DNA of 11,955 nt, taken from NCBI GenBank assembly GCA_018827845.1, contig JAHJXC010000072.1, forward strand, positions 1 through 11,955, written 5' to 3'. Position 1 is the stretch's first letter. The number at the start of each line of letters is the position of its first letter. This stretch comes from Patescibacteria group bacterium (lineage in GTDB: Bacteria > Patescibacteriota > Minisyncoccia > UBA9983). The notes under the pieces were generated by a model. The model searched no databases, was not told the origin of the DNA, and saw only the letters and a program-made list of their open reading frames with translations. Shown piece by piece: positions 5,583-11,955 of this stretch. Position numbers and translations under genes: made by a program.

Positions 5583-7289
5583 ATGGAACTTGAAGATATT
5601 CTAATTAAAAAGAATATTGTCCCTGAGGAGGAAATTTCTCGTCTCAAGACAAAATCAAAAGAAACGGGAATTCCTTTGGATAAATTATTAAAGGCGTACG
5701 GCGTTGATGAATCCCAGATTAATCAGGCAAACGCAGAGATTTCAGGCATCCCATACAAGAAAATCGACGAAAAAGATATTTCTTTTGACTTGCTCAAGCA
5801 AATACCTGAGGAAGCAGCTAGGCATTATAAATTCGTGCCCATGGGGATAAAAGATGGTTTTCTGGAAATCGGCATGGTTGATCCTCAGGATATTGAAGCA
5901 AGAGAGGCAGTGCAGTTTATTGTCTCAAAATTCAATATTCCCTTTAAAATTTTCTTAATAACTCTTGAAGATTTTGAAAATGTTTTTGGCGGCTATAAGG
6001 GATTAAGAGGAGAAGTTTCAAAAGTGCTTACTGAACTTGAGTCAGCTCTGGCAGATACAGAAAAAATAGTGGCCGGGGAAGAAATTTTTAAGAAAGAGAT
6101 AAAGTTCATAGAAGATGCGCCGGTAACCAAGATGGTGGCTGTTATATTGAAGCACGCTCTTGGCGGCAGCGCCTCAGATATCCACATAGAACCCCTAAGA
6201 GACAAATTAAAAGTTCGCTTTAGAGTGGATGGAATTTTGTACACCAGTCTTATTCTTCCCCTAAGTGTGCATGAGGCGATTGTTTCCAGGGTTAAAATTT
6301 TGACAAACATGAGATTGGATGAAAAGCGCAAGCCCCAGGACGGCAGATTTGAAGCCCGCATTGAAGGAAGGGAAATTGATTTCCGCGTTTCCACCCTCCC
6401 CACTTTTTTCGGTGAAAAAGTAGCCATCCGTATTCTGGATAAGCGCAAAGGAGTGATGAAGCTGGAAGAAATCGGACTTTTAGAAAATGATATAAAAATA
6501 ATAAGAGAAAATTTGAAAAAACCCTATGGATTGATTTTGCTGACCGGGCCTACTGGCTCTGGAAAAACTACTACGCTGTACGCCATGCTCCAGGAACTAA
6601 ACAAAGAAAAAAGCAATATCATCAGTTTGGAGGATCCTGTGGAGTATTATATAGAGGGTGTTAATCAATCCCAGGTCAAGCCGGAAATAGGATATGATTT
6701 TGCTAATGGCTTGCGCTCTATCCTTAGGCAGGATCCGGACATGATAATGGTGGGTGAGATCAGAGATAAAGAAACTGCTGCTTTGGCCATCCAGGCAGCC
6801 CTCACAGGCCATTTAGTTTTTTCAACTCTCCACACAAATAATGCCATAGGCGTGATTCCGCGATTGATTGACATGGGTGTTGACCCCTTCTTGATTGCCC
6901 CGACTCTTCTTTTGGCAATAGGCCAGCGCTTAACAAGGATGCTCTGTCCTGATTCAAAAAAAGGGATTCCTTTTACGGGTACGATTAAAGAAAGAATCTC
7001 AAGGGAATTGGAAGGATTGCCAATTAATCTTAAGAAAAATTTTAAAATGCCGGAGGAAATTTATCAGGGAGTTCCTTCTGCCACCTGCGCCCAGGGTTCA
7101 AGAGGAAGGGCGGGAGTGTTTGAAATTTTAATAAAAACTCCCCAATTGGAAAATATAATTTTGGCCAATCCAATTGAGCCGGAAATTACCAAAGAATCCA
7201 GGCGCCAAGGCATGCTTACAATGAAAGAAGTGGGGATTTTGAAGCTTTTAAAGGGGGAGATTGGCATTGAAGAAATAGATAAGTTATAA
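5583..7289 (+). CDS. pilB: Type IV pilus extension ATPase PilB
   Basis: PilB is the hexameric cytoplasmic ATPase that powers pilus polymerisation through PilC. The 568-residue protein has an N-terminal GspE/MshEN-like domain (about 1-150) and a RecA-like secretion ATPase core. Motifs are Walker A GPTGSGKTT (322-330), the Asp box SLEDPVEYY (348-356), Walker B DPDMIMVGEIRD (384-395) and the His box GHLVFSTLHTN (409-419). The usual tetracysteine zinc site between the His box and the C-terminus is half lost. Only C455 (CPDS) and C502 (SATC) remain, each with Ser at or near the partner position. The downstream SRGRAGVFE segment is kept. The start is an ATG 6 nt after the previous stop, with no Shine-Dalgarno sequence. 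Confidence 0.95.
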   Translation: MELEDILIKKNIVPEEEISRLKTKSKETGIPLDKLLKAYGVDESQINQANAEISGIPYKKIDEKDISFDLLKQIPEEAARHYKFVPMGIKDGFLEIGMVDPQDIEAREAVQFIVSKFNIPFKIFLITLEDFENVFGGYKGLRGEVSKVLTELESALADTEKIVAGEEIFKKEIKFIEDAPVTKMVAVILKHALGGSASDIHIEPLRDKLKVRFRVDGILYTSLILPLSVHEAIVSRVKILTNMRLDEKRKPQDGRFEARIEGREIDFRVSTLPTFFGEKVAIRILDKRKGVMKLEEIGLLENDIKIIRENLKKPYGLILLTGPTGSGKTTTLYAMLQELNKEKSNIISLEDPVEYYIEGVNQSQVKPEIGYDFANGLRSILRQDPDMIMVGEIRDKETAALAIQAALTGHLVFSTLHTNNAIGVIPRLIDMGVDPFLIAPTLLLAIGQRLTRMLCPDSKKGIPFTGTIKERISRELEGLPINLKKNFKMPEEIYQGVPSATCAQGSRGRAGVFEILIKTPQLENIILANPIEPEITKESRRQGMLTMKEVGILKLLKGEIGIEEIDKL

Positions 7290-7302
7290 TAATAGAAGCA
7301 AT

Positions 7303-7686
7303 ATGGCAAGGAAATACAAAGTTTTAATAATTGACGATGACGAGTTTTTGGTTGATATGTACTCCATTAAATTTCGGGAGCAAGGATTTGATGTTGAAAT
7401 TGCCTTTAGCGGAAATGAGGCAATTGAGAAAATCAAAAGCGGGCTTAACCCGGATATGATTCTGGTAGATTTGGTCATGCCCAACATGGATGGTTTTGAA
7501 TTTTTGCGCGAGATTAAAAATAAGGGCATAGCAAAGAACAGCAAACTAATTATTCTTACAAATCTTGGTCAGGAGGATGATATTAAAAAAGGATTAGCAT
7601 TGGGAGCTGATGACTATGTGATAAAGGCCCATTTTACTCCATCAGAAGTAATTAAAAAAGTAACAGCTGTATTGGAACATGACTGA
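7303..7686 (+). CDS. Stand-alone CheY-like response regulator
   Basis: This is a single receiver (REC) domain of 127 residues with no output domain. The acidic pocket is D11/D12, the phosphoacceptor is D56 in ILVDLVMPNMDG, the switch Thr is T86 (IILTN), and the conserved Lys is K108 (YVIKA). All key residues are intact, so phosphorylation by a histidine kinase is expected; no kinase is in the window. It lies 13 nt after pilB and overlaps pilT by 8 nt, so it is made together with the two opposing motor ATPases. A role in setting extension versus retraction, as for PilG/PilH-type regulators, is inferred from this position. GAAG seven bases before the ATG is at best a weak ribosome-binding site. 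Confidence 0.92.
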   Translation: MARKYKVLIIDDDEFLVDMYSIKFREQGFDVEIAFSGNEAIEKIKSGLNPDMILVDLVMPNMDGFEFLREIKNKGIAKNSKLIILTNLGQEDDIKKGLALGADDYVIKAHFTPSEVIKKVTAVLEHD

Positions 7687-8743
7687 TTACAAAAAACGAT
7701 TATCAGAACTCATCATGATAGTTGTTAAGGAAGGCGGTTCTGATTTGCATCTTGCTGTTGGCCGGCATCCAACCATAAGAGTGATGGGTTCTCTCATTCC
7801 TATTATTAAACAGCCCGTTCTTTCTCCTGAGGATACACAAGGTCTTATTTTTAACATGCTCACCGAAGAAAATAAAGAACCCTTGCTTAAAAACAAAGAA
7901 CTTGATTTTTCATACACTTTTGAAGATAAAGTAAGATTCAGAGTCAATGCTTTTTATCAAAAAGGCTTTTTAGGCGCGGCCATGAGGCTAATCCCTGTTG
8001 AAATTAAAGATTTCAAAGCCCTTAATTTGCCTGAATCTCTTATTGATTTCTGCAATAAGGAGCAGGGATTTTTCCTGGTGGTTGGACCCATTGGACACGG
8101 CAAATCAACCACTTTGGCTGCCATGATTGATTACATAAACCATACCCGGTCAGAGCATGTCCTAACCATTGAAGATCCAGTAGAATATCTTTTTGTGCAG
8201 GACAAATCAATCATTGACCAAAGAGAGGTGAGAGTTGATACCAACAATTTCCAGACCGCTTTGCGCTCAATGTTTCGCCAGGGTGTCAATGTGGCAATGA
8301 TTGGCGAGATGCGTGATATTGAAACAATGTCCGCGGCTGTTACAGCCGGAGAAACCGGCCACCTTATTTTTTCCTCTCTTCATACCAACAGCGCTGGCCA
8401 GACAATAGACAGAATTATTGACTCTTTTCCTTCTGAACAGCAAAATCAAATCCGTACCCAGCTTTCCGGAACACTGTTGGGCATATTTTCTCAGCGCCTG
8501 ATACCGAAAATATCCGGTGGTTTAATCCCTGCTTACGAGCTTCTTGTCAGCACCTCGGCAATTAAAAATCTTATCCGGGAAAATAGAACCCATGAAATTG
8601 ATATGGTTATTGAAACTAGTTTTGAATTGGGAATGGTCAGTTTGAACCGCTCTTTGGCTGATTTGGTCCGCCGGGGAGAAATAAGCATGGATAATGCCTA
8701 TTCCTATTCCTTGAATCCAAACGGACTGGAGGGATTGGTCTAG
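7679..8743 (+). CDS. pilT: Type IV pilus retraction ATPase PilT
   Basis: PilT disassembles the pilus to drive retraction, twitching and DNA uptake. The length (354 residues) is normal for PilT. It shows a PAS-like N-terminal domain with GGSDLHL, Walker A GPIGHGKS (136-143), the Asp box TIEDPVEY (163-170), the Walker B region VNVAMIGEMRD (203-213) and the His box TGHLIFSSLHT (226-236). The PilT-specific C-terminal helix motif appears as AIKNLIRE (294-301), close to AIRNLIRE, which separates it from PilB. Two departures are visible: GPIGHGK for the usual GPTGSGK, and RQGVNVAMIGE where RQDPDVILVGE is usual, removing both Walker B-side acids before the conserved Glu. The start overlaps the response regulator gene by 8 nt (ATGACTGA). 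Confidence 0.93.
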   Translation: MTDYKKRLSELIMIVVKEGGSDLHLAVGRHPTIRVMGSLIPIIKQPVLSPEDTQGLIFNMLTEENKEPLLKNKELDFSYTFEDKVRFRVNAFYQKGFLGAAMRLIPVEIKDFKALNLPESLIDFCNKEQGFFLVVGPIGHGKSTTLAAMIDYINHTRSEHVLTIEDPVEYLFVQDKSIIDQREVRVDTNNFQTALRSMFRQGVNVAMIGEMRDIETMSAAVTAGETGHLIFSSLHTNSAGQTIDRIIDSFPSEQQNQIRTQLSGTLLGIFSQRLIPKISGGLIPAYELLVSTSAIKNLIRENRTHEIDMVIETSFELGMVSLNRSLADLVRRGEISMDNAYSYSLNPNGLEGLV

Positions 8744-8747
8744 TTAT

Positions 8748-9953
8748 ATGCTTTACAAATACGAGGCTACAAACCTAAACGGAGAAAGACAAACAGGTGA
8801 AATTGACGCTGCCAATCTTGAAATTGCCATAAACTCTCTTCAAAGGAGAAATTTAATAATAATCTCCATAGAGCCGGCTGAAAAAATTTCTTTTTTTGCT
8901 AAAAATATTCGTTTTTTTGAAAGAGTGAAAGCGCGCGACATCGTCCTTCTTTCCAGGCAGCTCTCTACTCTTTTTGAGGCAAAAGTGCCTGTGCTTGAAT
9001 CTTTTAAGTTGCTGTCAGCTGAATCTGAAAACTCTACTCTGCGGAGAAAACTTTCCCAGGTTGTTGAAGATATTGAAGGCGGAATTTCAATGTCTCAGGC
9101 AATGGCAAAACATCCCGATGTTTTTTCAAAATTTTATGTGAGCATGGTGAGGTCAGGAGAAGAATCAGGCCGGCTTGAGGAAATATTTCTGGAATTGGCA
9201 GATCACCTTGAAAGGTCTTATGAACTTACTTCAAAAGCCAGAAACGCTCTTCTTTACCCTGCTTTTGTTAGCATCGTTTTTATTGCCGTTGTTCTTATAA
9301 TGATGATTTTTGTTATACCTCGCTTGGAAACAATATTGAGCGAGGCCGGCCAAAATGTACCAATTTTCACCAAAGTTATCATAGGAATCAGCAAATTTTT
9401 GAAAGATTTTGGACCGATTCTTTTGCTGGGCTTGGCAGTAGGACTGGTTATGTTGTGGCGTTATATTCGGACCAAGCCAGGGAGAATGGCTTTTTCGCGA
9501 TTTCAATTAGATATTCCTTATGCAGGAGCTCTTTTTAGAAAGTTTTATCTTGCGCGGGTGGCTGATAATATGAGAATTCTTCTTTCCAGCGGAATTTCCA
9601 TGGTAAGGACATTGGAAATTACCGCTGATGTGGTAGGCAATAGGGTTTATGAAAAAATTCTCAGCCAGGCAACCGATGCTGTAAAAGGCGGTAGTTCTTT
9701 GTCCGAAGCGCTCGCCAAATATGATGATATTCCGCTCCTTGTTTCCAAGATGGCTAAAATAGGCGAGGAATCCGGAAAATTGAATTTTATGCTGGAAACA
9801 TTGGCCAGGTTTTATAAAAGAGAGGTGGATTCTATTGTTGAAAACATGGTTGCTTTGATTGAGCCTGCTATGATTATAGTGCTTGGTACAATGGTTGCTC
9901 TTCTCCTCCTGTCTATTTTAGGCCCTATTTATAACTTGAGCGGTTCCATATAG
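8748..9953 (+). CDS. pilC: Type IV pilus platform protein PilC
   Basis: PilC is the polytopic inner-membrane protein that couples the motor ATPases to pilin insertion and removal. The 401-residue protein has the typical size. A short N-terminal cytoplasmic part (YKYEATNLNGERQTGEI) precedes two homologous T2SSF domains at about 67-190 and 269-392. Each carries the paired motif GEESG (GEESGRLEE at 139 and GEESGKLN at 339). Membrane segments lie at about 168-190, 222-240 and 370-395, the last preceded by EPAMIIVLG. It begins 4 nt after the pilT stop and has no Shine-Dalgarno sequence. It ends the main operon; the pilin has its own promoter after a 107-nt gap. Confidence 0.94.
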   Translation: MLYKYEATNLNGERQTGEIDAANLEIAINSLQRRNLIIISIEPAEKISFFAKNIRFFERVKARDIVLLSRQLSTLFEAKVPVLESFKLLSAESENSTLRRKLSQVVEDIEGGISMSQAMAKHPDVFSKFYVSMVRSGEESGRLEEIFLELADHLERSYELTSKARNALLYPAFVSIVFIAVVLIMMIFVIPRLETILSEAGQNVPIFTKVIIGISKFLKDFGPILLLGLAVGLVMLWRYIRTKPGRMAFSRFQLDIPYAGALFRKFYLARVADNMRILLSSGISMVRTLEITADVVGNRVYEKILSQATDAVKGGSSLSEALAKYDDIPLLVSKMAKIGEESGKLNFMLETLARFYKREVDSIVENMVALIEPAMIIVLGTMVALLLLSILGPIYNLSGSI

Positions 9954-9974
9954 CAAGGGTTATCCACAAGGGGG

Positions 9975-10003
9975 TTTAAAACCTTGTATTTATGGTTTAT
10001 AAT
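9975..10003 (+). promoter_or_regulatory. Candidate sigma-70-type promoter of the pilin gene
   Basis: TTTAAA (9975-9980) and a perfect TATAAT (9998-10003) are spaced 17 bp apart. Initiation near 10010 would give a leader of about 50 nt. A separate promoter fits the need for far more pilin than assembly protein. A perfect consensus DnaA box (TTATCCACA, 9960-9968) and an inverted repeat (CAAGG 9967-9971 with CCTTG 9982-9986) overlap or lie just upstream of the -35 box and may be regulatory. Confidence 0.55.
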
Positions 10004-10060
10004 CTAAATAGGCAATTAAAAGCAAATTGGTCGATAATAATCGTATAACTTATAAAAAAC

Positions 10061-10606
10061 ATGTTAAAAAACAAAAAAAACAAAAAAGGTTTTACTTTAA
10101 TTGAACTTTTAGTGGTCATTGCCATCATAGGCATATTGGCTTCAGTGGTTTTGGCTTCGCTTAACACAGCCAGAAAGAAATCAAGGGATGCCAGAAGAAT
10201 TGCCGATGTTAAGCAGGTTCAATTAGCATTAGAGCTATATTTTGATGGAAATGGTGGTAAATATCCTGGTGGTGATGAAACAGGTACAGTTGTAGGAAGT
10301 TATGGAACATTAGCCCCTACTTATATAGCTACTCTGCCATCAGATCCTCTATCAGGAAGGGCTTATCAATATCAAGCATTTACTACATCAAGCGGGACAG
10401 CCTGTGCCATAGCGGGTAATTGTGTGTATTATCACTTGGGAGTTAGTTTGGAAGAAACAGGGACACCTGCATTGTCAAGTGATAGAGATTCAGAACTTAC
10501 TGCTTTAACCGGTGATACAATAGATGGCGTTAGCACAGTTGTTAACTGTGGTTCTGACGGCGCCGCTACAGTTGCTACAGATTTATGTTACGACGTAACT
10601 CCGTAA
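10061..10606 (+). CDS. pilA: Type IV major pilin (class III signal prepilin)
   Basis: The 181-residue prepilin has a basic 10-residue leader ending in KKG, followed by FTLIELLVVIAIIGILASVV. Cleavage by prepilin peptidase after G10 gives mature Phe1 with Glu at +5 (E15), the signature needed for assembly. The hydrophobic alpha1 helix continues into an amphipathic part (KSRDARRIADVKQVQLALEL). The globular domain contains a Y-H-L-G-V-S-L-E segment and four cysteines: C115, C121, C163 and C176. These are compatible with two extracellular disulfides; the pairings are not determinable here. It has its own promoter and terminator. It is called the major pilin because it is the only pilin here and is separately expressed; a minor pilin is possible. 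Confidence 0.9.
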   Translation: MLKNKKNKKGFTLIELLVVIAIIGILASVVLASLNTARKKSRDARRIADVKQVQLALELYFDGNGGKYPGGDETGTVVGSYGTLAPTYIATLPSDPLSGRAYQYQAFTTSSGTACAIAGNCVYYHLGVSLEETGTPALSSDRDSELTALTGDTIDGVSTVVNCGSDGAATVATDLCYDVTP

Positions 10607-10632
10607 TCCTGGTTTAATTTTCCGATTTCCAA

Positions 10633-10660
10633 CCCCGACGTAACGTCGGGGGTTTGTTTT
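10633..10660 (+). terminator. Rho-independent terminator of the pilin gene
   Basis: CCCCGACG (10633-10640) pairs perfectly with CGTCGGGG (10644-10651) around a TAA loop. It is followed by GTTTGTTTTT. It starts 27 nt after the pilA stop. The stem core CCGACGT resembles the palindrome family found next to the transposase, and CGACGTAAC also occurs at the end of the pilA coding sequence (10591-10599). Confidence 0.88.
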
Positions 10661-10662
10661 TA

Positions 10663-10704
10663 GCCTTGACGCAACGTGCGTCGACGTCCGACGTCGACGC
10701 AGGC
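10663..10704. repeat. REP-like palindrome, left flank of the transposase gene
   Basis: A perfect 12-bp inverted repeat around a single C spans 10677-10701 (arms TGCGTCGACGTC and GACGTCGACGCA). Immediately before it, GACGCA (10668-10673) can pair with TGCGTC (10677-10682), so alternative folds compete. The TTGACGCAA at 10667-10674 plus preceding T resembles the tail of a second, truncated copy. AGCC (10662-10665) and GGCT (10702-10705) could close the structure. It shares GTCCGACGTCGACGCA (10686-10701) exactly with the right flank. Confidence 0.75.
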
Positions 10705-11414
10705 TAATCAATTATGAAATCTTTTGTTTTTTCTAGTTCCAAAGTATTTACTGCCCAATCTTTTAAGTATTTCTCGTATTCTTCACAATTTTTAAATTGT
10801 CCGGTTATTATTTTTTCTCCTGAGATTATTTGATTTGAATAATCTTTTTTTAAAAATGCCATTAAGCTTGTCAAGGGATAATTCAAAAGTTTTTGTTTTT
10901 CAAGAGGCCAGTTTTTTAATTTATTGTATCTCCATTCCTTATTACTTAAAAAATCCAGAGGATTTAGGTGTATATAAACTGATAAATGTAAGAGATATTC
11001 ATTTGAACTAATATGTTTTGATTTAAAATTGCCTTCAAAAAGCGGACCAGCTCTGTTAAATTTTGTATTTATGTATTTTGCAATGGAAGTGTTGCACCTC
11101 CTTATAAAATCAGTAATACCACTCTCGCTTTTTTCTCGTAAGAGAAGATGGTAATGGTCTGGCATAATAGAATAACAGACAATATCTGTTAAGCGTTTCC
11201 CTTGACGGGCGATTTCGACAGCTTTTTCAAAGATTGGGTTTCTGTTATTTCTTAAATAATTAAATGCTTGGCTTGACATTGTTGAGTTGCCCAGTAAAAA
11301 TGCCTGAGCCAATCTATTGGCATTGCCATAGTTTTTAAACTCAGGTGATTTTAAAATCGTTCTAGTGTATACGTGATAATATTCACCTGGCACAAATTTT
11401 TCTTTTCTCATCAT
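10704..11414 (-). CDS. REP-associated tyrosine transposase (RAYT, Y1_Tnp family)
   Basis: This is a single-domain HUH/Y1 nuclease related to IS200/IS605 TnpA, the type that processes REP palindromes as single-stranded DNA. The 236-residue protein shows GEYYHVYTR near the N-terminus, the HUH-equivalent MPDHYHLLL (H87, H89), then GPLFEGNFKSKHI and YLLHLSVYIHLNPL. The nucleophile is likely Y147 (in YIHLNP) or Y140. All catalytic elements look intact. It lies against the pilus genes, between pilA and pilD, and is flanked by related palindromes, as RAYT genes usually are. The start has two consecutive ATGs; the upstream one is given. There is no Shine-Dalgarno sequence. RAYTs are usually single-copy and domesticated rather than self-mobilising, so this may be a resident gene. 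Confidence 0.88.
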   Translation of the reverse strand: MMRKEKFVPGEYYHVYTRTILKSPEFKNYGNANRLAQAFLLGNSTMSSQAFNYLRNNRNPIFEKAVEIARQGKRLTDIVCYSIMPDHYHLLLREKSESGITDFIRRCNTSIAKYINTKFNRAGPLFEGNFKSKHISSNEYLLHLSVYIHLNPLDFLSNKEWRYNKLKNWPLEKQKLLNYPLTSLMAFLKKDYSNQIISGEKIITGQFKNCEEYEKYLKDWAVNTLELEKTKDFIID

Positions 11415-11424
11415 ATTCTTATTT

Positions 11425-11449
11425 TACATCGATGTCCGACGTCGACGCA
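11425..11449. repeat. REP-like palindrome, right flank of the transposase gene
   Basis: This 25-nt imperfect palindrome centred on C11437 is the counterpart of the left element. The right arm GACGTCGACGCA is identical, and the left arm TACATCGATGTC differs at three positions, all transitions. The 16-nt block GTCCGACGTCGACGCA (11434-11449) is an exact direct repeat of 10686-10701. It lies 10 nt upstream of the transposase start, so it may overlap its promoter (TAAAAT on the minus strand at 11426-11421). Confidence 0.75.
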
Positions 11450-11493
11450 AGGGAAAATGTGTATAAATTAAGGGAATCTGTTAAAATTAGATA

Positions 11494-11955
11494 ATGGAGC
11501 AGGTTGTTTATGTTTTTGTTTTTATTCTCGGAACGATTGTGGGCAGTTTTTTGAATGTTGTTATTCTGCGCTACAATACCGGCCAATCTGTCATAAAAGG
11601 AGGTTCTAAATGTTTTAGCTGCGGAAAGAATTTGAAATGGCATGAATTGATTCCTGTTGTTAGTTTTATTATTCAAAAAGGCAGGTGCCGAAACTGTAAA
11701 AGCAGAATCTCAATTCAATACCCGATAGTTGAATTGTTAACAGGATTAATATTTCTTTTAACTTTCCATGTTACTGGTTACTCGTTACTGATTACTAATT
11801 ACTATTTTATAATCTTCAGCCTGCTTATCGTAATTGCCGTCTACGACCTCCGCCACCAAATCATTCCCAATGGATTTGTTTATGCTTTTATCATACTTTC
11901 TTTGTTTGCGATATTTTTGGAAAATTGTAATTTGGAATTTGTTTGGAATTTGGAT
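11494..11955 (+). CDS. pilD: Prepilin peptidase PilD, 3' end outside the window
   Basis: PilD is the membrane aspartic protease that removes the prepilin leader and N-methylates the new N-terminus; it would act on the pilin encoded upstream. The first 154 residues are present. They include the GSFLNVVILR motif after a short N-terminal membrane segment, and the zinc-binding pair CFSC (C40, C43) and CRNC (C65, C68) of the methylase-bearing bifunctional type. The first catalytic Asp is D118 in AVYDLRHQIIPN. The second catalytic Asp lies beyond the window. The ATG is a few bases after a TAAAAT (11482-11487), so a leaderless transcript is possible; no Shine-Dalgarno sequence is seen. Two short tandem repeats lie within the coding sequence. 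Confidence 0.92.
   Translation, partial: MEQVVYVFVFILGTIVGSFLNVVILRYNTGQSVIKGGSKCFSCGKNLKWHELIPVVSFIIQKGRCRNCKSRISIQYPIVELLTGLIFLLTFHVTGYSLLITNYYFIIFSLLIVIAVYDLRHQIIPNGFVYAFIILSLFAIFLENCNLEFVWNLD
11770..11804 (+). repeat. Heptanucleotide tandem repeat inside pilD
   Basis: Five head-to-tail heptamers follow the pattern RTTACTN: GTTACTG, GTTACTC, GTTACTG, ATTACTA, ATTACTA. Seven is not a multiple of three, so the repeat is read in all phases and encodes about 12 residues (VTGYSLLITNYY) between two membrane segments. One unit gained or lost would shift the frame. Confidence 0.85.
11931..11952 (+). repeat. 11-bp tandem repeat at the window edge in pilD
   Basis: TTTGGAATTTG occurs twice in perfect tandem (11931-11941 and 11942-11952) and may continue beyond the window. 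It encodes part of the NLEFVWNLD segment after a predicted membrane helix. Confidence 0.7.

Noticed and set aside
9960-9968. Chromosomal replication origin
   Set aside because: Only one DnaA box was noticed, with no AT-rich unwinding array or dnaA/dnaN neighbours.
9967-9986. Intrinsic terminator after pilC
   Set aside because: The CAAGG/CCTTG stem is only 5 bp with a 10-nt loop and is not followed by a clear T-run.
11419-11676. 85-codon minus-strand reading frame opposite pilD
   Set aside because: It overlaps the right palindrome and the clear pilD coding sequence, and its product has an Asn-rich, shadow-like composition.
11770-11952. CRISPR array
   Set aside because: The units are 7 and 11 bp in direct tandem without spacers, and they lie inside a coding sequence.

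Overview
This AT-rich 12-kb window looks like chromosomal DNA of a Candidate Phyla Radiation bacterium (Patescibacteria, probably Parcubacteria-like). The lineage call is an inference. It rests on a secretin-free type IV pilus locus, compact genes with almost no Shine-Dalgarno sequences, the character of the pilin and PilB sequences, and short tandem repeats. No marker gene settles it.

Layout: (1) Positions 1-111 hold a likely bidirectional terminator and a small hairpin insert bounded by 14-bp direct repeats. (2) On the minus strand, comF, tRNA-Ser(GCU) and recG follow one another closely. recG starts only 2 nt after the mature tRNA 3' end. (3) A 41-bp divergent promoter region separates comF from a plus-strand type IV pilus operon: pilM, pilN, pilO, a short PilP-like gene, pilB, a stand-alone CheY-like response regulator, pilT and pilC (3020-9953). 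These genes are 1-20 nt apart or overlap. (4) After a 107-nt gap with its own promoter comes the major pilin gene, ended by a strong intrinsic terminator. (5) A REP-associated tyrosine transposase (RAYT) gene lies on the opposite strand, flanked on both sides by copies of one REP-like palindrome. (6) The prepilin peptidase gene pilD starts at 11494 and runs off the window end.

How the genes work together: PilM, PilN, PilO and the PilP-like protein form the cytoplasmic and inner-membrane platform. PilC is the platform protein that the extension ATPase PilB and the retraction ATPase PilT act on. PilD cleaves and methylates the pilin. The response regulator between the two motor genes is a candidate control input for extension and retraction. 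No PilQ secretin is present, which fits a cell without an outer membrane. ComF belongs with DNA uptake and RecG with recombination and repair, so the window is compatible with a pilus-based DNA-uptake function.

The least expected structure is the palindrome family. The elements flanking the transposase share a 20-nt core with an element inside the comF coding sequence (16 of 20 identical, all differences transitions). There it forms a perfect 14-bp inverted repeat and coincides with what looks like an in-frame peptide insertion. This suggests REP elements mobilised by the neighbouring RAYT, including into a gene.
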